Assembly (NCBI GenBank): GCA_028284765.1
Contig: JANQRA010000003.1
Coordinates: 208,500 to 272,499 of the forward strand
Origin: Acidimicrobiia bacterium
GTDB taxonomy: Bacteria > Actinomycetota > Acidimicrobiia > Spongiisociales > ZC4RG35
Direction: 5' to 3'
DNA: 64,000 nt
Shown: in pieces, positions 28,423 through 35,650 of the stretch
How the letters are laid out: the number at the start of each line of letters is the position of its first letter
Position numbering within the stretch: position 1 is the first letter of the stretch
Made by a program: the position numbers and the translations under genes
The notes under the pieces: generated by a model
Told to the model about the DNA's origin: nothing
Databases searched by the model: none
The model's input: the letters and a program-made list of their open reading frames with translations, nothing else

Positions 28423-29478
28423 CTAAGTCAGCAGTTTCTGGATCTCCTTGGCCGACCGGGCTCCAGCGTCGCCGTCTCCGTATGGCGATCGGATGTCAGC
28501 GAGAGTGTCTAGGTCGTGGGGGTTTCCGGCAAGCCATGCTTCTGCAGCAGGTCCGATCTTGATTGGGTCCTCGATGAGCTTGCAGAACGTCCCAATGACT
28601 TCAGGCCGCTCGGTTGATCTTCGAAGGACCACCATTGGCTTCTTCATCACCGAGACCTCCTCCTGAAGGCCTCCGGAATCACCGATCACCAGCGAACTCG
28701 ATCGGAGCAGGCCGAGAAACTCCAGGTATCCCAAAGGGGGTCGCGAGTCGAGCGTCCCGACGGACAGGTCGATTCCATGTCGGTCGGCCATCGCAGATGT
28801 ACGGGGGTGGACTGCGAAGATCACCGGGATCGACAGGGTGCCCAGCTGGCTCACGATTTGGGCGAGCCGTGTCGGGTCGTCCACGTTCTCAGGTCTGTGA
28901 AAAGTGGCTACCGCGTACGGCTCCTGCGCTCCCGCCGGCGGCAGAGTTCCTGAGAGATGCTGGACAGCATCAACGACGGTATTGCCGGTGACGACCACAC
29001 CCTCGCCCGTGATGCCTTCTTTGGCAAGGTTCTCCGCCGAGGTCGGTGTGGGCACCAGGTGGAGGTCGGCGATGTGATCGGTGACAACCCGGTTGTGCTC
29101 CTCTGGCATAGCTCGGTCGTAGCTGCGGAGCCCCGCTTCGACATGCGCGATCGGGATGCCTCGTGCGTTGGCTGCGATGGCGGCACCCATTGTGGTGTTG
29201 GTGTCTCCTTGGACAACGACCACATCCGGCAGGTTCTCTGCGAATAGCCCATCCAGGGTCTTGACGGTCTCGCCGATCTGGGCTCCGCGTGAGGTCCCTC
29301 CTACACCGAGGTTGTGGGTCGGTTCGGGCAGCGCAAAGAGATCGAAGAACACCTTCGACATTGCATCGTCGAAGTGCTGGCCAGTGTGGATGATGTCGGT
29401 GTCGGGCTGCAGCTCGGCGATGACGGGAGCGAGCTTGATTATCTCGGGCCTGGTCCCGAGTACGACCGCTATCGACAC
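28423..29478 (-). CDS. wecB: UDP-N-acetylglucosamine 2-epimerase (non-hydrolysing)
   Basis: The 351-residue GT-B-fold epimerase converts UDP-GlcNAc to UDP-ManNAc or acts on the related diacetamido sugar. Signatures are VLGTRPEIIKLAPVI, IHTGQHFDDAMS, HVEAGLRSYDRAMPEEHNR, TFHRPENVDD and DSGGLQEE. With the DegT, Gfo/Idh and WbpD-like genes on the other strand it would complete a route to a UDP-2,3-diacetamido-manno sugar (a WbpI role), so the wecB symbol describes the family rather than the proven substrate. Confidence 0.9.
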   Translation of the reverse strand: MSIAVVLGTRPEIIKLAPVIAELQPDTDIIHTGQHFDDAMSKVFFDLFALPEPTHNLGVGGTSRGAQIGETVKTLDGLFAENLPDVVVVQGDTNTTMGAAIAANARGIPIAHVEAGLRSYDRAMPEEHNRVVTDHIADLHLVPTPTSAENLAKEGITGEGVVVTGNTVVDAVQHLSGTLPPAGAQEPYAVATFHRPENVDDPTRLAQIVSQLGTLSIPVIFAVHPRTSAMADRHGIDLSVGTLDSRPPLGYLEFLGLLRSSSLVIGDSGGLQEEVSVMKKPMVVLRRSTERPEVIGTFCKLIEDPIKIGPAAEAWLAGNPHDLDTLADIRSPYGDGDAGARSAKEIQKLLT

Positions 29479-29481
29479 GGT

Positions 29482-30327
29482 TTAAGAGAGCCCGAGCTCA
29501 TTCGCCCACTTGTCGAGTCTTGGGATGACTTCTTCCGCTCCCAGCGGTGGCAGGGAGAAGACTGCCCGGTCAACTCCAGCTTCTTCCAGATCTTCCACCA
29601 TGTGGGTCTTTGCTGAATATGCGGTCACTTCGAAAGCGTCTCCGTCGCGTCCGACATCGGAGACCGCCTGACGGACTCGCTTGATTTCACCGCCTATGTC
29701 GTGCCGGGTGGCAAGAGGGATCCACCCGTCGCAGTAGTCGACCATGTCGGCGAGTGTCTTGGGACCTGCGGCTGCCCCCATGACGATGGGCGGGTGAGGC
29801 TTCTGGGCCGGCTTGGGCCACGCCCAGGATGGCTCTAGCGAGAGGTGTTCGCCCTCGTACTCGGCCTCGTCCTGGGTCCACAGAGCCTGCATGATTCTGA
29901 TCTTGTCTCGCATGAGGTCTCGCCGCTTCAGATAGGGGGTTCCGTGCTGGGCCATCTCCTCCTTGTTCCATCCGTAGCCCACGCCGAAGATCACGCGCCC
30001 GCCAGATACGAAGTCGAGGGTTGCGATTTCTTTGGCCGTCCAAATCGGATCACGTTGTGCAAGCAGCGTGATCCCTGTGCCCAGCTTGAGAGTTGTGGTG
30101 ACGGCAGCCGCCTGAGACAGGGCAACTATCTGATCGAGTGAGCGCCAATACATGTCGGGGAGCGGGGGTGCGCCCGCTTGACCACCCCATGGGGTCTTGC
30201 GTGATGTTGGAATGTGTGAGTGCTCAGGGATCCAGAGGGAATCGAATCCCCGGGCTTCGACCTCCCTGGCAAGGACGTCTGGCCGAATTGCTGTATCGGT
30301 GGGGAAGATGAACACTCCGTACTTCAT
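29482..30327 (-). CDS. LLM-class F420-dependent oxidoreductase
   Basis: The ATG at 30327 gives 281 residues starting MKYGVFIFPTD; an ATG six codons earlier is possible. Motifs WIPEHSHIPTS, LGTGITLLAQRDP and VIFGVGYGWNKEEMA are those of the actinobacterial luciferase-like F420 family (TIM barrel). The substrate is unknown. It ends 3 nt before the wecB-like gene on the same strand and is divergent from the MidA-like gene across 17 nt. Confidence 0.85.
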   Translation of the reverse strand: MKYGVFIFPTDTAIRPDVLAREVEARGFDSLWIPEHSHIPTSRKTPWGGQAGAPPLPDMYWRSLDQIVALSQAAAVTTTLKLGTGITLLAQRDPIWTAKEIATLDFVSGGRVIFGVGYGWNKEEMAQHGTPYLKRRDLMRDKIRIMQALWTQDEAEYEGEHLSLEPSWAWPKPAQKPHPPIVMGAAAGPKTLADMVDYCDGWIPLATRHDIGGEIKRVRQAVSDVGRDGDAFEVTAYSAKTHMVEDLEEAGVDRAVFSLPPLGAEEVIPRLDKWANELGLS

Positions 30328-30344
30328 CTGACCCACGGTATCCA

Positions 30345-31361
30345 ATGAACCTCAAAGAACGCATCATCGAGGAGATCTCGCTCAGCGGGCCGATGCCGTT
30401 CGAGCGGTTCATGGAGGTGTCGCTGTACGACCCCGATGGCTTCTTCGGCGGCGCCAAGCTCCGCTCGGAGAAGGCAGGCGACTTCCTCACCTCGCCCGAA
30501 GTGTCCTCCCTGTTCGGAGAGACTCTGGCGAGATACGTCGAACAGGCGCATCAACGTCTCGGTGATCCGTTTCAGTTGGTTGAGGTTGCCGCCGGATCGG
30601 GTTCACTGATCCGTCCGTTGCTGGAGAGCTACGAAGTTCCGGCCTCGGCCGTTGAGGTCTCTCCTGCGGCGAGGGAATCGCTCGCAAAGTTGGTGCCTGT
30701 GACCTCTGAGCTTCCGGAGTCTGTTCGAGGTGTCATCCTTGCCAACGAGCTGTTGGACAATCTCCCCATGGCTCTGGCGCAGAGGATGGACGGCACCTGG
30801 AGGGAGCGCTGGGTGGGGGCCGAGGGAAACGAGCTCTCATTTGTGGACGCCCCTGTTCGTCCCGAGGTCGAAGCCTGGCTGGACGAGTATGCCGGCCCGG
30901 TCGATGACGGCGGCTGGGTGGAGGTCCAGCTAGCAGCCGGCGAATGGGTTCGGGAGGCCATCGATGCCCTCACCGAGGGCTCCATTCTCATCTTCGACTA
31001 CGGCGACACCGCTGAGAACCTGTTGTCGCGTCGTCGCGACGGGACTTTGCGGACCTACCGGTCCCATCACCTCGGTCCGCATCCCCTCGACGAACCTGGG
31101 GAGACCGACATCACGGCCGACGTGAACTTCTCTGCGCTCATGGTGCCGGGGGCGACACTCCATCGTCAGGATGAATTTCTTTCCAGGCTTGGCTTGCGGG
31201 ACCGGTTGTCTGAGCTCCGGCATGCCGAACTGGAGGCGGCCAGGGATGGGGCCGAGATGGAACGTCTGAAGCTCCGAACCCTCAAGACTGAGGCTGAGAC
31301 CTTGCTTCATCCCCGTGGTTTGGGGGACTTCAGGGTTCTCGAGATCGTCGTGGGGCCGTGA
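30345..31361 (+). CDS. MidA/NDUFAF7-type SAM-dependent methyltransferase
   Basis: The 338-residue protein has the opening pattern of this family: GPMPFERFMEVSLYDPDGFFG, then GDFLTSPEVSSLFGETLARY and the SAM loop LVEVAAGSGSLIRPLL, with VILANELLDNLPM downstream. In mitochondria the homologue dimethylates an arginine of complex I; the bacterial substrate is not known. The ATG start is clear. A short lipoprotein gene follows within 1 nt. Confidence 0.87.
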   Translation: MNLKERIIEEISLSGPMPFERFMEVSLYDPDGFFGGAKLRSEKAGDFLTSPEVSSLFGETLARYVEQAHQRLGDPFQLVEVAAGSGSLIRPLLESYEVPASAVEVSPAARESLAKLVPVTSELPESVRGVILANELLDNLPMALAQRMDGTWRERWVGAEGNELSFVDAPVRPEVEAWLDEYAGPVDDGGWVEVQLAAGEWVREAIDALTEGSILIFDYGDTAENLLSRRRDGTLRTYRSHHLGPHPLDEPGETDITADVNFSALMVPGATLHRQDEFLSRLGLRDRLSELRHAELEAARDGAEMERLKLRTLKTEAETLLHPRGLGDFRVLEIVVGP

Positions 31362-31362
31362 G

Positions 31363-31821
31363 TTGAGAATAACTGAGCTACGAGTAGCGCTCATTGCCGC
31401 CGCTCTGCTGACAGCAGCTGGCTGCTCTGATGCATCATCCGATGGCTCAGAGGGGACCACAACGACGAGTGGTGTTGTCGTCTCAACCACCGTCACGACT
31501 GCGCCACCGGAGACGATTCCTGCGAATGTCAGCGTCGTCCTGGAAGAGAGCGTGGTGACTGGGGTTATCGAGCAAGCGACGGCTGAATTCGAGGTAGAAG
31601 CTGGATTCTTCCAGCCGGTGGTTGCGCTATGGGCAACATGGAATGATGGGTCGTTGAATTGTCCTGAGGAGGGTGAGGAGTACACCCAGGCCGAGGTCGA
31701 AGGGCAGTGGGTCGTGCTGACCGACGGGACCCTGGTCTATGACTATCGAGCGGGTGCCGATGGCGAGTTTCGCTATTGCCCCGCCGGACGTCCGCCTACC
31801 AGCTCGAGAGCAGAGCGTTAG
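31363..31821 (+). CDS. small predicted lipoprotein
   Basis: The TTG at 31363 gives 152 residues with a lipoprotein signal: a basic start, hydrophobic core and lipobox LTAAGC, so Cys20 or nearby would be lipidated. A Thr/Val-rich linker and a globular domain with KDGSLNCPEEGEEY-like acidic and Cys-containing stretches follow (the actual text is NDGSLNCPEEGEEY). The family is not recognised. It directly follows the methyltransferase gene. Confidence 0.65.
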   Translation: MRITELRVALIAAALLTAAGCSDASSDGSEGTTTTSGVVVSTTVTTAPPETIPANVSVVLEESVVTGVIEQATAEFEVEAGFFQPVVALWATWNDGSLNCPEEGEEYTQAEVEGQWVVLTDGTLVYDYRAGADGEFRYCPAGRPPTSSRAER

Positions 31822-31889
31822 GGAGAACTGTCGGCGAAGGGCCTGGTCAGCCCACATAGATATGTCCGGTGGCCTTCTAAAATTGGCTC

Positions 31890-32732
31890 ATGAACAGTCT
31901 CAAAACTGTTGGATTGCTGGCCTTCATGACGGCCCTGCTTGCGCTAGTGCTGTCTGTGTTTCAGGTGAACTTCGGCTTCATCCTCGTGTTCATCGTCGGC
32001 TTCAACCTGCTCGCCTTCTTCTTCTCCGACAGAATGGCCCTTGCCTCCAGTGGAGCGAAGCCGGTAACCGAAGCCGAACTACCTCAGGTCTATTCCATCG
32101 TTCGTCGCCTGACGACCCAGATGGACATGCCGATGCCATCGATCCACGTCATCGATTCTCCTCAACCCAACGCCTTTGCCACCGGTCGGTCTCCGAGGAA
32201 GGCGGCGGTTGCCGTGACAACAGGGATCCTCCAGGTGCTCTCGGATGGGGAACTCGAAGGGGTCCTTGGTCATGAGCTAGCCCACGTCCAGAACCGAGAC
32301 ATCCTGATTGGATCGATTGCCGCAATGATCGGTGCTGCGCTCTCGGTGGTGGCCAGGATGGGCTTCTGGTTCGGCGGGGGCGGTGATCGCAACAATCCTC
32401 TGGGGGCAATAGGTGCGATCCTGTCCATCATCATTGCCCCGTTTGCAGCGATGCTGATCCAGTTCGCCATCTCCCGAACACGAGAGTTCCAAGCGGACAA
32501 GTCAGGTGCCGAGATAACCGGTCAGCCGCTGATGCTGGCCTCGGCGCTGGAGAAGATCTCCGCGGGGACTGCAAGAGTCCCGATGCGGGTGAACGAGTCG
32601 ACGAGCCAGCTCTTCATCGACAACCCGCTGAAGGCGGTGCGAGGCCGAGGCATGTCCCGACTCTTCAGCACCCATCCCCCCACCGAGGAGCGGATCAAGC
32701 GTCTCCACGACATGGCCATGGGCATCAGCTGA
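31890..32732 (+). CDS. htpX: membrane zinc metalloprotease HtpX
   Basis: The 280-residue protease has two N-terminal membrane helices, the zinc motif HELAH at 128-132, a second pair of helices near 145-195 and the third zinc ligand region REFQADKSGAEI. HtpX degrades misfolded membrane proteins. Length and order of elements match the family. It is convergent with a sulfotransferase gene; two inverted repeats between them may end both transcripts. Confidence 0.95.
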   Translation: MNSLKTVGLLAFMTALLALVLSVFQVNFGFILVFIVGFNLLAFFFSDRMALASSGAKPVTEAELPQVYSIVRRLTTQMDMPMPSIHVIDSPQPNAFATGRSPRKAAVAVTTGILQVLSDGELEGVLGHELAHVQNRDILIGSIAAMIGAALSVVARMGFWFGGGGDRNNPLGAIGAILSIIIAPFAAMLIQFAISRTREFQADKSGAEITGQPLMLASALEKISAGTARVPMRVNESTSQLFIDNPLKAVRGRGMSRLFSTHPPTEERIKRLHDMAMGIS

Positions 32733-32766
32733 ACCCGGGGTTCATATCGCCATATATGGCTGATAT
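32730..32766. terminator. inverted repeats between convergent htpX and sulfotransferase
   Basis: TGAACC at 32730 pairs with GGTTCA ending at 32744, and immediately after it GCCATATATGGC (32749-32760) is a perfect palindrome extended by ATATC and GATAT on its flanks. Together they fill the 42-nt gap between two convergent genes. A bidirectional terminator is likely, although no long T tract is present. Confidence 0.45.
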
Positions 32767-32774
32767 CGGATCAA

Positions 32775-33620
32775 CTACGCATCGTCGTCGAATGGATCCC
32801 ATTCCGGGATCCTCATGCCCAACAGCTTCTCTAACTCGGCGTTGTGGGGTGCGAAGAACCGCTCCAGGTCCCGTTTCATATCAGCCGGGATTGTCGGAAC
32901 CGGCGGAGTCCTCCGGGTGTTGAACCGCTCCACAACTCTCCGGGCGAACCGGTTGGGGATGTCACGCGCAGCTGACCGGACTCGAACTGACCGAAACTCG
33001 ACGTAAGGGTTGATCCGCTCTCCGAGGATGTCCGGTTCGAACGACTCGTCGATCTCCAGGTGCGAGCAAAACTGTCTGTATGTGCGGGCGGGGTCTTCGA
33101 CCATCCGCTCGAAGATCGTCGTTGAGATCTGTGACCGGTCGAATCGCTCGATCATGTCCCGGAAGTTCCAGGCGTAGAGCGACGCACCAATCATTCGGGT
33201 TTCCGCGGTAGGGCGGCCCTCCCGATCAAGAACGGCCACCTCGTGGGCGACGATCTCTTCGAACTCTCTTGTTTCCAGCTTGCGCTCCCGCAGTGTGAGG
33301 AAACCAGACCAGGCGCGCGCTGTGGGGTTGCGGAGCGTCGCCAGCAGTTTTACGTCGGGAATGTGCTGGCGGATGCGATCCAAAGCTGCTGGTGTGGACA
33401 TATAGCGTGGCGAGGCCTCGCCGCACATCGCAGCCGGAGGTGCGTTCTCAAAATGACTCTTGTACCAGTCGATGCCCCTCTCGTAGTGCTCGTTGAAGAA
33501 GCGAAGCTCCTTCTGCTCAGCCATGAACACCTCGGGGTGAGCCCCCAAGTATCGAGCGAGCGACGTGGTTCCGCTGCGCGGCGCCCCGACGATCAAGAAG
33601 TCCGGAAAACGTGCCCCCAT
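32775..33620 (-). CDS. sulfotransferase family protein
   Basis: The 281-residue protein has the PAPS loop FLIVGAPRSGTTSLARYL at about residues 8-25, the motif ELRFFNEHYERGIDWY and the 3'-phosphate segment ATLRNPTARAWSGF. It is a better canonical match than the sulfotransferase at 17807. It should sulfate a carbohydrate or surface glycan. It stands alone, convergent with htpX and divergent from the tRNA-tuf operon. Confidence 0.9.
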   Translation of the reverse strand: MGARFPDFLIVGAPRSGTTSLARYLGAHPEVFMAEQKELRFFNEHYERGIDWYKSHFENAPPAAMCGEASPRYMSTPAALDRIRQHIPDVKLLATLRNPTARAWSGFLTLRERKLETREFEEIVAHEVAVLDREGRPTAETRMIGASLYAWNFRDMIERFDRSQISTTIFERMVEDPARTYRQFCSHLEIDESFEPDILGERINPYVEFRSVRVRSAARDIPNRFARRVVERFNTRRTPPVPTIPADMKRDLERFFAPHNAELEKLLGMRIPEWDPFDDDA

Positions 33621-33643
33621 TTGGTCAAGTCAACCTAACCACA

Positions 33644-33673
33644 TTGGGCACTGCTGTTGCCCACGGCTAAGAT
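33644..33673 (+). promoter_or_regulatory. candidate promoter of the tRNA-tuf-rpmG transcript
   Basis: TTGGGC at 33644-33649 and TAAGAT at 33668-33673 are separated by 18 nt and sit about 45 nt before tRNA-Tyr. The spacer contains the inverted repeat TGGGCA...TGCCCA. This is a pattern match only. Confidence 0.35.
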
Positions 33674-33685
33674 TCCGGACTCGTG

Positions 33686-33709
33686 AACCACGTGTTTTTG
33701 CACGTGGTT
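33686..33709 (+). other. perfect 9-bp hairpin upstream of tRNA-Tyr
   Basis: AACCACGTG (33686-33694) pairs perfectly with CACGTGGTT (33701-33709) around TTTTTG. Each arm contains the palindrome CACGTG. It lies between the candidate promoter and tRNA-Tyr and could be a processing site, attenuator or protein site. Confidence 0.6.
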
Positions 33710-33718
33710 TCGGTGTGC

Positions 33719-33801
33719 GCCGGGATGTCCGAGCGGCCAAAGGAAGCAGACTGTAAATCTGCCGGCATACGCCTACGGAGGTTCGAATCCTTCTCCCGGC
33801 A
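33719..33801 (+). tRNA. tRNA-Tyr (GTA)
   Basis: The acceptor stem GCCGGGA (33719-33725) pairs with TCCCGGC (33794-33800), followed by discriminator A. The anticodon is GTA at 33753-33755. The 83-nt length reflects the long variable arm expected of tRNA-Tyr. The T loop GTTCGAATC is canonical. CCA is not encoded. Confidence 0.95.
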
Positions 33802-33839
33802 CTCTGACGTCCTAAGCGTCAATTGACAACAGAAAGCAG

Positions 33840-33882
33840 GGAGAATCGCTTGCGATTCTCCAACCTGTTGCGAAGCAACAGG
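33840..33882 (+). repeat. double-hairpin module in front of tRNA-Thr
   Basis: Hairpin one pairs GGAGAATCG (33840-33848) with CGATTCTCC (33853-33861) around CTTG. After AA, hairpin two pairs CCTGTTGC (33864-33871) with GCAACAGG (33875-33882) around GAA, so its tip is GCGAAGC. A matching module precedes tRNA-Met at 34059-34092. Confidence 0.7.
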
Positions 33883-33886
33883 CCGC

Positions 33887-33959
33887 GCCCCGTTAGCTCA
33901 GACGGTAGAGCGCTTCCATGGTAAGGAAGAGGTCTTCGGTTCAATTCCGGAACGGGGCT
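33887..33959 (+). tRNA. tRNA-Thr (GGT)
   Basis: The acceptor stem GCCCCGT (33887-33893) pairs with ACGGGGC (33952-33958) and the discriminator is T. The anticodon loop ATGGTAA between CTTCC and GGAAG gives anticodon GGT. The T loop GTTCAATTC is normal. Length is 73 nt without encoded CCA. Confidence 0.94.
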
Positions 33960-33962
33960 CTG

Positions 33963-34008
33963 TCTCTCGCCTTTGGCGAGAGATGGAGGAATGGCGAACC
34001 ATTTCTCC
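33963..34008 (+). repeat. two hairpins between tRNA-Thr and tRNA-Met
   Basis: TCTCTCGCC pairs with GGCGAGAGA around TTT (33963-33983). Directly after, GGAGGAATGG pairs with CCATTTCTCC around CGAA (33985-34008) with one G-T wobble. They continue the run of hairpins separating the tRNAs. Confidence 0.65.
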
Positions 34009-34058
34009 CGCAGCTTTGTTGCGAGGCAGGAGATCATGAAGGCGAGCGAGAGCGAGCC

Positions 34059-34092
34059 GGAGAGGCTCTCCAACCTCAAGCGAAGCTTGAGG
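34059..34092 (+). repeat. double-hairpin module in front of tRNA-Met
   Basis: GGAGA pairs with TCTCC around GGC (34059-34071); after AA, CCTCAAGC (34074-34081) pairs with GCTTGAGG (34085-34092) around GAA. The second hairpin uses the first two bases of tRNA-Met. Order, the AA linker and the GCGAAGC tip equal the module before tRNA-Thr, while the stem bases have changed on both sides together. Confidence 0.7.
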
Positions 34093-34164
34093 CGGCGTAG
34101 CTCAGTTGGTGAGAGCGCTCGACTCATAATCGAGAGGTCGGCAGTTCGAGTCTGCCCGCCGCTA
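34091..34164 (+). tRNA. tRNA-Met (CAT), elongator type
   Basis: The acceptor stem GGCGGCG (34091-34097) pairs with CGCCGCT (34157-34163), the first pair being G-T, with discriminator A at 34164. The anticodon loop CTCATAA gives CAT at 34125-34127. A paired acceptor end and GTAGCTCAGTTGGT D-arm favour the elongator over the initiator; a lysidine-modified tRNA-Ile is less likely. Confidence 0.92.
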
Positions 34165-34172
34165 CAGAATGG

Positions 34173-34195
34173 CCGACGAGAGGAGTCCTCGTCGG
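34173..34195 (+). other. hairpin in the tuf leader
   Basis: CCGACGAG (34173-34180) pairs with CTCGTCGG (34188-34195) around a 7-nt loop. It lies 9 nt after tRNA-Met and 31 nt before tuf, and probably marks processing between the tRNAs and the tuf message. Confidence 0.5.
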
Positions 34196-34226
34196 TGGAA
34201 GGTAAGCAAGGAAGGAAAACGACAAC

Positions 34227-35417
34227 ATGGCCAAGGCCAAGTTCGAGCGGACGAAGCCGCACGTAAACGTGGGGACGATGGGTCACATCGACCACGGCAA
34301 GACCACCCTCACAGCAGCCATTACCAAAACGCTGGCTGAGCGGGTTGGAGGCGAGAACCAGTTCACCGAGTTCGAGAACATCGACAAGGCACCGGAAGAA
34401 CGGGAGCGTGGAATCACGATCTCGATCAGCCACGTCGAATACGAGACGGAGAACCGTCACTACGCCCACGTCGACATGCCAGGCCACGCTGACTACATAA
34501 AGAACATGATCACCGGCGCCGCTCAGGTCGACGGTGCGATCTTGGTTGTCTCAGCGGCTGACGGCCCGATGCCGCAGACCCGTGAGCACGTTCTCCTTGC
34601 GCGTCAGGTTGGTGTGCCCAGCATCGTTGTGTTCCTCAACAAGGTCGACATGGTCGACGATGAGGAACTCCTCGATCTCGTCGAGCTCGAGGTTCGTGAC
34701 CTTCTCACCGAGTACGAGTTCCCTGGTGACGATGTCCCGGTTGTTCGTGGCTCCGCCCTGAAGGCTCTCGACGGAGACTCCGACTCACAGGATCAGGTCA
34801 TCGAATTGATGGACGCCGTCGATTCGTACATTCCGGATCCTGAGCGCGACACCGAAAAAGACTTCCTGATGTCGATCGAGGACGTGTTCTCGATCACCGG
34901 CCGTGGAACCGTTGTCACCGGTCGGATCGAGCAGGGAATACTCAACGTCAACGAAGAGGTTGAGATCGTTGGTATCCGCGACACTCAGAAGACTGTCGCC
35001 ACCGGCATCGAGATGTTCCGCAAGCTCCTCGACGAGGGTCGTGCGGGCGACAACGTTGGTGTCCTCCTCCGTGGTATCGGTAAGGACGATGTGGAGCGTG
35101 GTCAGGTTCTGGCCAAGCCGGGTTCGATCACTCCGCACACCGACTTCGAAGCTCAGGTCTATGTCCTGACCAAAGAAGAGGGCGGGCGTCACAACCCGTT
35201 CTTCCCGGGCTATCGCCCCCAGTTCTACTTCCGCACCACGGACGTGACGGGGACGGTCCAGCTTCCGGAAGGCACCCAGATGGTGATGCCTGGTGACAAC
35301 ACGGAGATGACGGTCGAGCTGATTGCTCCGATCGCCATGGACGAGGGTCTTCGTTTCGCCATCCGTGAGGGTGGCCGGACCGTCGGCGCCGGACGCGTCG
35401 TCAAGATCAACAAGTAG
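34227..35417 (+). CDS. tuf: translation elongation factor EF-Tu
   Basis: The 396-residue GTPase has G1 GHIDHGKT at 19-26, [26 protein letters not shown] and the NKVD motif, followed by the two beta-barrel domains ending [17 protein letters not shown]. It delivers aminoacyl-tRNA to the ribosome. AGGAAGGAAAA before the ATG is a good ribosome binding site. It shares a transcript with three upstream tRNAs and rpmG 9 nt downstream. Confidence 0.98.
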   Translation: MAKAKFERTKPHVNVGTMGHIDHGKTTLTAAITKTLAERVGGENQFTEFENIDKAPEERERGITISISHVEYETENRHYAHVDMPGHADYIKNMITGAAQVDGAILVVSAADGPMPQTREHVLLARQVGVPSIVVFLNKVDMVDDEELLDLVELEVRDLLTEYEFPGDDVPVVRGSALKALDGDSDSQDQVIELMDAVDSYIPDPERDTEKDFLMSIEDVFSITGRGTVVTGRIEQGILNVNEEVEIVGIRDTQKTVATGIEMFRKLLDEGRAGDNVGVLLRGIGKDDVERGQVLAKPGSITPHTDFEAQVYVLTKEEGGRHNPFFPGYRPQFYFRTTDVTGTVQLPEGTQMVMPGDNTEMTVELIAPIAMDEGLRFAIREGGRTVGAGRVVKINK

Positions 35418-35426
35418 GGAAATCAA

Positions 35427-35588
35427 ATGGCATCTGACAAGAGACCGCCGCTCACACTTGCCTGTACCGAGTGCAAACGGCGGAACTACGTGACGACGAA
35501 GAACAAGTCGAACACTCAAGATCGGCTTGAACTGAAGAAGTACTGCCGGTTCTGTCGCAGCCATACGGCGCACAGAGAAACTCGGTAG
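35427..35588 (+). CDS. rpmG: 50S ribosomal protein bL33
   Basis: This short 53-residue protein reads [20 protein letters not shown] at its start and carries two CxxC pairs (Cys13/16 and Cys40/43), so it is the zinc-binding form. It ends SHTAHRETR, normal for bL33. The ATG lies 9 nt after the tuf stop. It would be missed by a length cut-off. In many actinobacteria secE-nusG follow; here a terminator and a dehydratase gene do. Confidence 0.96.
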   Translation: MASDKRPPLTLACTECKRRNYVTTKNKSNTQDRLELKKYCRFCRSHTAHRETR

Positions 35589-35600
35589 GAACCGTCCAGA

Positions 35601-35630
35601 GAGAAAGGCCCCCGGAAGGGGGTCTTTCTC
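35601..35630 (+). terminator. terminator hairpin after rpmG
   Basis: GAGAAAGGCCCCC (35601-35613) pairs with GGGGGTCTTTCTC (35618-35630) around GGAA, a 13-bp stem with one G-T pair. The right arm contains TCTTTCTC. It closes the tRNA-tuf-rpmG transcript. Confidence 0.85.
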
Positions 35631-35650
35631 GTTGGCTAGCGTGATCCCTG

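Noticed and set aside
34091-34164. tRNA-Ile with lysidine (CAT anticodon) or initiator tRNA-Met
   Set aside because: The first acceptor position is paired (G-T) and the body resembles actinobacterial elongator tRNA-Met, so elongator Met is preferred, though not proven.
33840-34195. CRISPR-like array between the tRNAs
   Set aside because: The repeats are hairpins with changing stems, unequal spacing and no constant repeat or cas genes.
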